64,000 nt of DNA. Origin: Cognatundibacterium aquatile (GTDB lineage Bacteria > Pseudomonadota > Gammaproteobacteria > Burkholderiales > Burkholderiaceae_D). Positions 36,801 to 45,062 of the stretch are shown here, piece after piece; position 1 is the stretch's first letter, and each line of letters begins with the position of its first letter. Under the pieces are notes generated by a model, which saw only the letters and a program-made list of their open reading frames with translations, had not been told where the DNA came from and ran no database searches. The translations under genes were made by a program, and so were the position numbers. The DNA lies in NCBI RefSeq assembly GCF_014699135.1, contig NZ_JACOFT010000002.1, forward strand, positions 186,001 to 250,000, written 5' to 3'.

Positions 36801-37072
36801 TTGATTTTATTCATGTTCAGGTGGCGGCGGGAATGACGTTTAAAGAGGCGGTGGTGAGTTCTGCAATTACCCGGGCTCAACCGATTGCGCTGACTGGTTT
36901 GGCAGCCATGATGGGGGCATTTTTTATTCTTGATGATCCCATTTTTAACGGGCTCGCGATCTCTCTGATCTTCGGTATTTTTGTTTCAACATTGCTGACC
37001 CTCGTGATCATTCCATTGCTGTATTTCACGGCGTATCAGCATCAATATCCATCGCAAACTCAATCACAGTAA
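33869..37072 (+). CDS. RND efflux permease (HAE-like)
   Basis: The 1067-residue protein has the twelve-helix RND layout with two large periplasmic loops. The central motif is FSIGILVDDAIVVVENIHRH, typical of hydrophobe/amphiphile exporters. The metal pump signature found at 41976-45062 (DFGIIIDSAVV) is absent. The start has a strong AAGGAG site. It sits between the adaptor gene and DUF2892-trxC-sqr, so the pump is part of the sulfur-stress unit. A substrate such as a toxic thiol adduct, polysulfide or persulfide is inference from context only. Confidence 0.93.
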   Translation: MNKILGISGRIAAFFQTAQITPLLALVAFLLGLFAVMVTPREEEPQINVTMANVLIPFPGASVKDVEQMVAIPAEQVLSQIENVEHVTSVSRPGLAIMTVQFEVGVPRTDALVRLYNTVHSNRDWLPVNLGTSEPLIKPKGIDDVPIVSLTLWSKNLQTGAFDIERVAHSIEADLKRVKGTREVMSIGGPGRAINVELGPAKLSANGLTVADLRNSLQSANSGMPGGELVAGSRSIQVDAGEFLRDAKSVGELVVGVKAGKPVYLQDVAKIEDGALPAAKFVWHGVAGKDAAEYPAVTIAITKKPGQNAVDVATAVIARAEILRNTVIPADVEMTTTRNYGQTADDKAKKLIQKLLFATASVVALVFLALGRREAAIVGTAVILTLTVTLFASWAWGFTLNRVSLFALIFSIGILVDDAIVVVENIHRHQALFPGKTLQEIIPGAVDEVGGPTILATLTVIAALLPMAFVTGLMGPYMSPIPINASMGMLLSLAIAFVVTPWLARLWMKEGYHGGDGIATKLAPLFSKAFRPFLEEKNGASNRRKLGLGVAILIALSVLLPVLGFVQLKMLPFDNKSEFQIVVDMPAGTPVEKTAAVLHELGAYLQTVPEVTDYQAYAGTAAPINFNGLVRQYYLRAASELGDIQVNLADKHHRTEKSHVIATRVRPALQEIGKRYSANVKIIEVPPGPPVLAPIVAEIYGPSDEGRRQVAKSVRTIFEKTKGVVDVDDTSIVDAPRKIILIDKRKASQLGVSQMTIVTTLRAGLAGDAASYLHDESKYPASVNLRLPVSDQGNIDQLLSLGVKNAQGNIVPVRELVTISDTVREQPIYHKDGAAVNYVTGDMAGAIDSPLYGMFAMRSDIAKVQTPGGAAIDEYFISTPADTYRGFSLKWDGEWQVTYETFRDMGAAYAVGLVLIYLLVVAQFGSYLTPLIIMAPIPLTIIGVMPGHALLGAQYTATSMIGMIALAGIIVRNSILLVDFIHVQVAAGMTFKEAVVSSAITRAQPIALTGLAAMMGAFFILDDPIFNGLAISLIFGIFVSTLLTLVIIPLLYFTAYQHQYPSQTQSQ

Positions 37073-37082
37073 GGAGCTTCAC

Positions 37083-37292
37083 ATGAACAGCTGGCAAGTA
37101 GTACGCGTTATTGCAGGTTTTTTCATCCTGTTAAGTCTGGCGTTGGGAATTCCCGGCAGCCCCATTTTCGTCAATCAGTGGTGGCTGGCTTTTACCGCAT
37201 TCGTCGGTATTAATTTATTTCAGAGCGGCCTGACCAAATGGTGTCTGATGGAAAGCATTGTCCGCAAACTCGGCATCAAAGCAGGTAACTGA
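37083..37292 (+). CDS. DUF2892 small membrane protein (right arm)
   Basis: The 69-residue protein has the DUF2892 layout of two hydrophobic segments, with VVRVIAGFFILLSLALG and WWLAFTAFVGINLFQSGLTKWCLM. The GLTKWCLMESI ending resembles YgaP-type tails, with a Cys that could be near a thiol active site. It is ten bases after the pump and 15 bases before trxC. It is the second DUF2892 copy in the locus and differs from the first. Confidence 0.85.
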   Translation: MNSWQVVRVIAGFFILLSLALGIPGSPIFVNQWWLAFTAFVGINLFQSGLTKWCLMESIVRKLGIKAGN

Positions 37293-37307
37293 ACAAAGGA
37301 GATTGTC

Positions 37308-37736
37308 ATGCACCTGGTTTGCCCTGTATGCGGTGCTACGAATCGTGTCGCAGATGAACGCTTATCTCAGCATCCAGTCTGCGGCAAGTGCGGTGCTGAT
37401 CTGATGGCGATTGAACCTGTACCAATCAGTGAGCAGGTCTTGGTTAAGTTCATCGAAAAGACGGAGTTACCGGTATTGATCGATTTCTGGGCCGATTGGT
37501 GTGGCCCTTGCCGGGCGATGGCACCACAATTTGCGGAAGCCGCGAGAAATGCACCAGATATTCGTTTTATAAAAGTGGATAGCGATGCGGCACCGATGGC
37601 TAGTCAACGCTATGGCATTCGTAGTATTCCGACTTTGCTACTGATGTATCAGGGGCGGGAAATTGGACGGCAGAGCGGAGTGATGCACGCTTCGCAAATA
37701 GTTGCATGGGTGCGCAGCATATTACCGAAGAAGTAA
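37308..37736 (+). CDS. trxC: Thioredoxin 2 (TrxC-type, zinc-binding)
   Basis: The 142-residue protein has an N-terminal zinc ribbon with Cys 5, 8, 25 and 28 (CPVC and CGKC) and a thioredoxin domain with WCGPC (Cys 65, 68), SIPT with the cis-Pro and a C-terminal helix. TrxC reduces disulfides and, like other thioredoxins, can release sulfide from protein persulfides. Its placement between DUF2892 and the sulfide:quinone oxidoreductase suggests persulfide reduction or sulfur relay. A good GGAG ribosome site precedes the ATG. Confidence 0.95.
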   Translation: MHLVCPVCGATNRVADERLSQHPVCGKCGADLMAIEPVPISEQVLVKFIEKTELPVLIDFWADWCGPCRAMAPQFAEAARNAPDIRFIKVDSDAAPMASQRYGIRSIPTLLLMYQGREIGRQSGVMHASQIVAWVRSILPKK

Positions 37737-39050
<1,314 letters not shown>

Positions 39051-39063
39051 AATAGGTAAAACA

Positions 39064-39393
39064 ATGAGTTTGTTAGGAAAATTAATCGGAGCATTTGTCG
39101 GTACAGAACAGGAATTACCGGCAAATGCGATATTGATCGACGTCCGTTCTTCAGGTGAATATCAAGCCGGATACATAGCTGGTGCTGATTCTTTACCATT
39201 GGGCGAGGTCGGTGACCGTATTCACAGCGTCGTGCCAGACAAGGACGCACCCGTCATCGTCTATTGCCAGTCGGGTGCCCGTTCTGCTTCCGCAAAAAAT
39301 ATTCTGGCGAACATGGGCTATACCAATGTCGTCAATGGCGGCGGGGTTGGTAGTCTGGCGCTCCGTTTACAAAAGCAAATTTGCCGTTTGTAA
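39064..39393 (+). CDS. Rhodanese-domain sulfurtransferase (right arm)
   Basis: The 109-residue single-domain rhodanese has active Cys 68 in CQSGAR, with ILIDVRSSGEYQAGYIAGA upstream. The N-terminal MSLLGKLIGAFVG is mildly hydrophobic. It lies 14 bases after sqr and seven before the methyltransferase gene, so it probably accepts the persulfide sulfur made by SQR and hands it to glutathione or thioredoxin. It is distinct from the rhodanese of the left arm (loop CKTSGR). Confidence 0.92.
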   Translation: MSLLGKLIGAFVGTEQELPANAILIDVRSSGEYQAGYIAGADSLPLGEVGDRIHSVVPDKDAPVIVYCQSGARSASAKNILANMGYTNVVNGGGVGSLALRLQKQICRL

Positions 39394-39399
39394 TCCACC

Positions 39400-40041
39400 A
39401 TGGCAACACAAATAACTGCCCCCCGATTCAGCAATCCTGAGGAAACCTGGAGCAAGCGTTTTTCTTGCGACGAATATATTTTTGGAACTGAAGCCAATCA
39501 TTTCCTGATTCACTGCCAAGACGCGCTCCATCCCGGTATGCGTGCGCTGGTTGTTGCAGACGGGGAAGGGCGTAATAGCGTCTGGCTGGCAGAGCAAGGT
39601 TTGATCACAACAGCGTTTGATATTTCACCTGTCGGCGTGAATAAAGCAAGGAAGTTGGCGCAACAAAAAAATATTGACGTGAATTTTGTCGTTGCTGACT
39701 GCGATCACTTTGATTGGGAACCAGCGCATTACGATACTGTTGTTGCGATTTTCGTCCAGTTCGCTGATCCGGAAATGAGAGCACGTCTGTTTTCGAATAT
39801 AATCCGTGCACTAAAACCGGGTGGTGTTCTGATTCTTCATGGATACAGCCCGGCGCAGCTTGAATACAAGACCGGCGGCCCTCAGGATATTGCCCGCCTT
39901 TACACAGAAGAATTACTGCGTGATTCTTTTTCTTCGCTGGATATTCGCGAATTGCGTTTTTACGAAGAAGTATTGAATGAAGGAACGCAACATGCCGGTA
40001 AATCAGCTTTGGTTGGTATGCTGGCTTATAAACCTGAATAA
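39400..40041 (+). CDS. Class I SAM-dependent methyltransferase (TehB-like)
   Basis: The 213-residue protein begins with WSKRFSCDEYIFGTEANHFL, followed by the SAM-binding motif ALVVADGEGRNSVWLAEQG and an acidic residue in TAFDISPVGVNKA, then LKPGGVLILHGY. This pattern belongs to small methyltransferases related to TehB and thiopurine-type enzymes, which methylate thiol, selenium or tellurium species in several bacteria. In the sulfur operon, methylation of sulfide or thiols is a reasonable guess, but no substrate residue proves it. It is the last gene of the right arm, followed by a convergent hairpin region. Confidence 0.85.
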   Translation: MATQITAPRFSNPEETWSKRFSCDEYIFGTEANHFLIHCQDALHPGMRALVVADGEGRNSVWLAEQGLITTAFDISPVGVNKARKLAQQKNIDVNFVVADCDHFDWEPAHYDTVVAIFVQFADPEMRARLFSNIIRALKPGGVLILHGYSPAQLEYKTGGPQDIARLYTEELLRDSFSSLDIRELRFYEEVLNEGTQHAGKSALVGMLAYKPE

Positions 40042-40091
40042 AACAGACTGTTTAAGCAGGGGGGAATGATGCAGAGAATCCAACCATAAAC

Positions 40092-40150
40092 CGCAGTCAA
40101 CTATAACTGTGGTTCCGGCAAGTTTCCGCTGCAGAAGCCGGAAACTTGCT
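40092..40150. terminator. Convergent hairpins between methyltransferase and HiPIP genes
   Basis: CCGCAGT / ACTGTGG (from 40092) is followed by a perfect 11-base stem GCAAGTTTCCG / CGGAAACTTGC (40119-40129 and 40140-40150). T runs are poor, so it may act as a bidirectional block rather than a classic terminator. Confidence 0.55.
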
Positions 40151-40164
40151 AAATTCAGACGAAC

Positions 40165-40476
40165 TTACGCTTTCTTCGCCCAGGCTGCACACCAGCCTTT
40201 GCCATTAACCAGTTTGTTACCCATGGCACCGCAGGCACCCCAGCTGTCAGTTGCTTTACCTTGATACAACATGCAGTTAGAGCAGGTTTTTCCAGCCGCA
40301 TAGGCAGGGAATTTTTTAGCATCGACTTTCGTCGCATCGTTTTTATAGCCCAATGCAGTTGCGGCAGCATCAGTTTCCGCGATTTTTTGTGCTTGCGCCT
40401 GTGCGAGTCCGCTGGCTGAAATTGTCAGTGCAACGACTGGAATAGTTTTGAAAATGAATTGGCGACGTGACGTCAT
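40165..40476 (-). CDS. High-potential iron-sulfur protein (HiPIP), Tat-exported
   Basis: Upstream in-frame codons reach 40569, but the ATG at 40476 has an AAAGGA site seven bases before it and gives a Tat signal SRRQFIFK with cut near AQAQA. The mature protein of about 75 residues has the four [4Fe-4S] cysteines at 65, 68, 82 and 96 (CSNCMLYQG, GACGAMG, GWCAAW). HiPIPs are periplasmic electron carriers between the bc1 complex and oxidases or reaction centres. The gene faces the sulfur operon, so it may carry electrons released through sulfide oxidation, but this is only context. Confidence 0.93.
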   Translation of the reverse strand: MTSRRQFIFKTIPVVALTISASGLAQAQAQKIAETDAAATALGYKNDATKVDAKKFPAYAAGKTCSNCMLYQGKATDSWGACGAMGNKLVNGKGWCAAWAKKA

Positions 40477-40666
40477 GGCAATGTCCTTTGGCTGGTTCAT
40501 AGAAAATAAAATTGAAACTACTTTTCTAAGTCTATGCTTTCTATCAAAGTCAGATGTGAGTTGAATCAATAAAAGATAGAAATTTGTTTTTCTTATGCTT
40601 TTATTTTTAATTTTTTATCTGAAACATGATGTCCGGTGAGCCAATCTTCATGTCAATTTCAGATCA

Positions 40667-41017
40667 TCAGTTTTTAGCTTTTTCTTTAAAAATCCCGACA
40701 GCAGGCTCGCCTGCATGGCGTAAAACGATATGACTGAATTTCGCTGGGACAATTAATGTTTTGCCTTCAGAATCAAAGTTAAATTTTGATTCTGTACCGG
40801 CTGAATCAATAGAAAATATTTCGGGTGTCAAGGTCGCGGTTTTTAACTTTATCAAGACATCTTCATTGACTTGACTGACTTCGACAGGATACAGATTGCT
40901 ATCTGCATCACCTTCGATTTTGTAGACGAAGTTTTCATGTTCTCTGACTGCTTTCTGACATGCGGAGGTAAAAGCCAGCATGCAAGCCAAAGCAATAATT
41001 TTCAGTATTTTCTTCAA
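40667..41017 (-). CDS. Small lipoprotein, unknown, beside metal efflux genes
   Basis: The 116-residue product has a lipoprotein signal with lipobox FTSAC (Cys 20). The mature part is beta-rich (YPVEVSQVNEDVLIKLKT, KTLIVPAKFSHIVLRHAGE) and faintly resembles the short C-terminal domain of TrbG/VirB9 proteins, including IFKEK near the end. No conjugation genes are near. It follows the metal pump genes and two other secreted small proteins on the same strand, so it probably belongs to that operon (79-base gap). Function unknown. Confidence 0.65.
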   Translation of the reverse strand: MKKILKIIALACMLAFTSACQKAVREHENFVYKIEGDADSNLYPVEVSQVNEDVLIKLKTATLTPEIFSIDSAGTESKFNFDSEGKTLIVPAKFSHIVLRHAGEPAVGIFKEKAKN

Positions 41018-41096
41018 TTGTTTACTCCGCTATCTGTCGTTTAAATTTTACTACTCTAATCCATCGTGCCGAAGCAGATGAAATCTGAGCTCGTTT

Positions 41097-41462
41097 TTAT
41101 TTTTCCTGAAGAACCTGAACAAATGTTGAAGTTTTTCCTTCACTACATTTTTCCGGGATTATTTCAATTTCATCCCCTGCTTTGACTTCGGTATCTTTAG
41201 GAACTTCAACGATCGTCGTGATGAATTTTCGTATGTGGCGATAATGAACTTTAACGAAATGCCGATTTTGAATATCATCGCCAGTCAATAAATCAAGACA
41301 TGGCAGTATGGCGTCTTCGGGAGGTTTTGTGCTGATAATTGACAGTACCCAGGCACGGCGAGCACCTTGATCCCAATGTATATCCGTTGCGAATGCAGAG
41401 CTGAATATTCCAGCCATGCAGAAAAAGAAAATGAACAGTTGGTGGCTTAAGTGTCTATTCAT
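41097..41462 (-). CDS. Small secreted protein, unknown
   Basis: The 121-residue product has a signal peptide with cut near SSAFA (residue 25). The mature part has two Cys (ILPCLDL, PEKCSEG) that could form a disulfide, and a likely beta-barrel stretch VEVPKDTEVKAGDEIEIIPEKC that resembles ligand-carrying OB-type or lipoyl-like strands. The start overlaps the end of the previous gene by eight bases, so translation is coupled. Function unknown. Confidence 0.65.
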   Translation of the reverse strand: MNRHLSHQLFIFFFCMAGIFSSAFATDIHWDQGARRAWVLSIISTKPPEDAILPCLDLLTGDDIQNRHFVKVHYRHIRKFITTIVEVPKDTEVKAGDEIEIIPEKCSEGKTSTFVQVLQEK

Positions 41463-41970
41463 GATCGATTTTTGCCAGATGCAGATGGGCTAACAATTGT
41501 TGAGTCTCGGATTTATTTATCCTTGAAATATGTTCATTTCTTTGATTAAAGTAAATGCCGAGATTCACTTTGTAAAAATAGGCTACTCCGGCTTTAAACT
41601 CCCGTTCTATCTGATCACCGCCGAATGTCGCTGAGCCTAACTGATGTTTGCCAGGTGAAACTTCAAATGCGATGAAGGTATCTGGAGCAAGAGTTGTAAT
41701 TTTTTTCTGATCGAGACTGACCCTGGTGGGTAATTGTGCAGCGACGAATCCTGAGCGAACGAGATACAGTTTTGCCTTTTCTGCTGTGGGTAAATGCAAT
41801 TCCTTTGCTTGCATTTCGTCGGCATCGTCAGCCATAGGAACGGAGATGCATTCGCGCCACGAACCAAATATCTTGCATGAGGCGGTTTTATTTGCACTAT
41901 GTACCGGCACGATGGATACACAATACAGGCAGATAAAAACGCTGAAAGAATGGGGCAGGGATATCTTCAT
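41455..41970 (-). CDS. Secreted protein, DUF2846-like, unknown
   Basis: The 171-residue product has a signal peptide with cut near VPVHS. The body has the order AKLYLVRSGF, TFIAFEVSPGKHQLGS, AGVAYFYKVNLG, the pattern of DUF2846-type lipoproteins (nucleotide-free, beta-sandwich), but without a lipobox Cys at the expected place. One Cys pair (SCKIFGSWREC) may bridge. It starts five bases after the metal-pump permease stop, so the operon includes it. Function unknown. Confidence 0.65.
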   Translation of the reverse strand: MKISLPHSFSVFICLYCVSIVPVHSANKTASCKIFGSWRECISVPMADDADEMQAKELHLPTAEKAKLYLVRSGFVAAQLPTRVSLDQKKITTLAPDTFIAFEVSPGKHQLGSATFGGDQIEREFKAGVAYFYKVNLGIYFNQRNEHISRINKSETQQLLAHLHLAKIDHE

Positions 41971-41975
41971 TTACT

Positions 41976-44900
41976 TTACTCTTCCTCTCGTGCTTTATCT
42001 TTGAAGAGGGAATAGCTCAGCGGCAACAACAGTAAAGTGAAAATAGTTGCCGTAATAATTCCCCCAACAATCACCACCGCAAATGGTCGCTGTGTTTCTG
42101 AGCCGATTCCGTGTGATAGTGCGGCAGGCAATAATCCCAGGCCTGCCATCAAGGCTGTCATCAGAATAGGGCGCAAACGCGCAACGGCACCTTCAATCGC
42201 GCTAGGAAAAGTAATATCTTTCTTTCTTTCGAAATCAAGAATTTGTTCCAGCATGATGACGCCGTTTTGCACAGAAATACCCGCAACGGCAATAAAGCCA
42301 ACCGCAGCGGATACTGAAAAGTGCAAGCCTGCAACTGCGAGACCGGCGATGCCACCGACCATGGTAAATGGCACCATGACCAGTACAAGTAATGCCATTC
42401 TGATTGACCTGAATGCCCAGAATAGCAAGGCGAAAATCAGGAAAATGGTCACGGGAACAATGATCGCCAGACGTTTCACTGCACGCTGTTGATTTTCAAA
42501 CTGACCGCCCCAGGTTATAAAATAACCAGGTGGTAAATTCACTTGTTCACTGACTTTCTTTTGTGCTTCGGCGACAAAATTACCCTGATCTCTGCCCAGT
42601 AAGTTTGCTTTCACAGAGGCATTACGACCGCCAGCTTCACGGCTGATGCGACCGGCACCTTGTTTCAGAAATATTCTGGCAATATCAGCCAGATCTATGG
42701 TTCCGGCTCCGCTCGGCAAATTGACTTGTAGGGCGCCTATGCTGTCAATGGAGTTGCGATAAGCTGCTTTCAGTCGAACGGTAATATCAAACCGTTTATC
42801 ACCCTCAAAAAAAGTATTCACTGGATAATCCGCGAGCGCAGTCTGAATCGCGTTATTCACATCGACGACATTAATACCTAATCGCGCAATTTTTTCGCGA
42901 TCTATCACGATATTGAGTTCAGTTTGCCCGCCGATTTTGACTGCATCGACATCGGCCGCACCTTCTATGCCGCGTAAGATGTTGGCAATCTGTTCGCTTT
43001 TCTGAGTCAGCACATCAAGATCCGGACCGAAGATTTTGATCGCGATTTCTCCTTTGACGCCGGATAAAGACTCTTCAACACTGTCTTGGATCACCTGCGA
43101 AAAATTGGTCGGAACGCCAGGTAAGACGCCGATTTTGGCAGTCATATTGGCAATCAGACTTTCTTTATCTTTAAATTTCCATTCACTGTGCGGTTTCAGT
43201 TCGGCGAGAATTTCCATATTGTTCGGGCCTTTAGGATCCGTACCATCATCTGGTCTGCCCACGTGAGCTACAACGGATTTCACTTCCGGATAGCTGAGTA
43301 AAATCGAACGCACCTGACGCTCAATATCTTTGGTTTTTTCTAAAGCAGTGGATGGCGGCAGGCTGATGGTCAGCCAGATATTTCCCTCATCCAGTTTAGG
43401 AAGAAATTCACTGCCCAACTGGGGAGCGAGACCCAATGTAATGATAAGAATCAATGTCGATACAAAAATGACGCCATGTTTTTTCTTTGTCGCAGATTGC
43501 AGCAATTCTCGGTAGAACTGTTGCGCTTTCTCCAGCCACTGACTATGCCGCTCAGCAAGACTGTGCTTTTTCATTGTCAGAGTCAACAAAGTAGGAATCA
43601 GGGTGATCGTCAGAATCAAGGCGCCGAGCATGGCAAAACTTAAGGTCAGCGCGACTGGCGAGAATATTTTTCCTTCCACTCGTTGAAACGTGAAGATGGG
43701 AATGAACGCCAGAATAATGATGGCTTTGGCGAACAGGATGGGATGGCCCATTTCAACGACGGTATCTTTGAGAACATGTTTTCGCCATAGAAACAGATTC
43801 CCATGTTCTTCATTATGCTTGAGTGCCAGTCTCACCATTAATGCTTCAACCAACACGACAGCACTGTCGATAATGATGCCGAAATCAACAGCGCCCAGTG
43901 AGATCAGATTGGCCGGAATCCCTCGCAGATCAAGCATGATAAAGGCGCACATCAGCGATAAGGGAATCACCGTGACGACAATCAGGGCCGCGCGCCAGTT
44001 ACGCAGAAATACAATCAGAATCGCGACGACCAACACGGCACCGACGACCAGATTCTCAAAGACTGTCATGATCGTGTGATGCAATAAATCAGTGCGATCA
44101 TAAATCGGGCGTATCTTCACGCCCTGAGGTAACTTGGCATTAACGATCTCGATTTTTTTCTTTAATTCTTCAATGATTTTCGCTGCATTACCGCCTTTGG
44201 TCATCTGTACGATACCCAGAACATAGCTGTCACCCTGGTTATACGAGACGATTCCAGAGCGGGGGTGATGCGTAATTTCTACATCTGCCACATCGGATAC
44301 CAACACAGTTTTTCCATTCTTTGCATTGATAATGACGCGGCCGATATCTTCTTTCTTTTCAAACAGACCCTGACCACGGACAACCAGCGCTTCATCGCCA
44401 CGGCGTATCGTGCCGCCACCGACATTGCTGCTGTTGTTTGTCAGTGCCTGACTGACCTGATCGAGTGTGACGCCGTAACGTTTTAAGGCATTCGGATCGA
44501 CCTGAACCTGATATTCTTTGACCGTGCCGCCAAAACTGACCACATCGGCGACGCCAGATACAATCCGTAATTCCGGACGTATCGTCCAGTCTTGCAAACT
44601 GCGCGCATCATTTTCAGACATGTCCTTGGGAACTTCCAGCACATACCGATAGATTTCACCGACGGCGGTCGTCAGCGGTGCAATTGTTGCCTGTACGCCT
44701 GTGGGCAGCGTGACGCCTTGCAGTCTTTCGAGTACCTGTTGGCGAGCGAAATAGTCGTCGGTGCCATCTTTAAATGTGATGGTCACCACCGACAATCCTG
44801 TAATCGAAACGGAACGCAATTGTGTCTGCCCGGGAACGCCGCTCATTTCGCGTTCTATCGGCAATGTCACTGCACGTTCAACTTCTTCGGCTGCCTGTCC

Positions 44901-45062
44901 CTTGAATTGCGTGACTATCTGTACCTGTACGTCTTGCACATCAGGGAATGCTTCAATCGGCAAATTGCTCATAGCGCGATAGCCAAAGAAAATTAAGGCA
45001 ACCGTCAGGACTAAAACAAAAACGCGCTGCGTCAGAACAAAATCAACGAATTTATTGAGCAT
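41976..45062 (-). CDS. Heavy-metal RND efflux permease (HME, CzcA-like)
   Basis: The frame opens at 45104, but the ATG at 45062 starts the normal N terminus MLNKFVDFVLTQRVF, gives 1028 residues and overlaps the adaptor stop by 11 bases. The helix-4 motif DFGIIIDSAVVLVEAL is of the divalent-metal type (CzcA, CnrA, NccA). Cu/Ag pumps of the CusA type carry a different motif. The pump moves metal ions from periplasm or cytoplasm to the outside using the proton gradient. It is cotranscribed with adaptor and outer-membrane channel upstream. The exact metal (Zn, Co, Cd, Ni) cannot be named. Confidence 0.92.
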   Translation of the reverse strand: MLNKFVDFVLTQRVFVLVLTVALIFFGYRAMSNLPIEAFPDVQDVQVQIVTQFKGQAAEEVERAVTLPIEREMSGVPGQTQLRSVSITGLSVVTITFKDGTDDYFARQQVLERLQGVTLPTGVQATIAPLTTAVGEIYRYVLEVPKDMSENDARSLQDWTIRPELRIVSGVADVVSFGGTVKEYQVQVDPNALKRYGVTLDQVSQALTNNSSNVGGGTIRRGDEALVVRGQGLFEKKEDIGRVIINAKNGKTVLVSDVADVEITHHPRSGIVSYNQGDSYVLGIVQMTKGGNAAKIIEELKKKIEIVNAKLPQGVKIRPIYDRTDLLHHTIMTVFENLVVGAVLVVAILIVFLRNWRAALIVVTVIPLSLMCAFIMLDLRGIPANLISLGAVDFGIIIDSAVVLVEALMVRLALKHNEEHGNLFLWRKHVLKDTVVEMGHPILFAKAIIILAFIPIFTFQRVEGKIFSPVALTLSFAMLGALILTITLIPTLLTLTMKKHSLAERHSQWLEKAQQFYRELLQSATKKKHGVIFVSTLILIITLGLAPQLGSEFLPKLDEGNIWLTISLPPSTALEKTKDIERQVRSILLSYPEVKSVVAHVGRPDDGTDPKGPNNMEILAELKPHSEWKFKDKESLIANMTAKIGVLPGVPTNFSQVIQDSVEESLSGVKGEIAIKIFGPDLDVLTQKSEQIANILRGIEGAADVDAVKIGGQTELNIVIDREKIARLGINVVDVNNAIQTALADYPVNTFFEGDKRFDITVRLKAAYRNSIDSIGALQVNLPSGAGTIDLADIARIFLKQGAGRISREAGGRNASVKANLLGRDQGNFVAEAQKKVSEQVNLPPGYFITWGGQFENQQRAVKRLAIIVPVTIFLIFALLFWAFRSIRMALLVLVMVPFTMVGGIAGLAVAGLHFSVSAAVGFIAVAGISVQNGVIMLEQILDFERKKDITFPSAIEGAVARLRPILMTALMAGLGLLPAALSHGIGSETQRPFAVVIVGGIITATIFTLLLLPLSYSLFKDKAREEE

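Noticed and set aside
40667-41017. Conjugation (VirB9/TrbG) gene
   Set aside because: Only a faint resemblance over a short domain and no other conjugation genes in the window.
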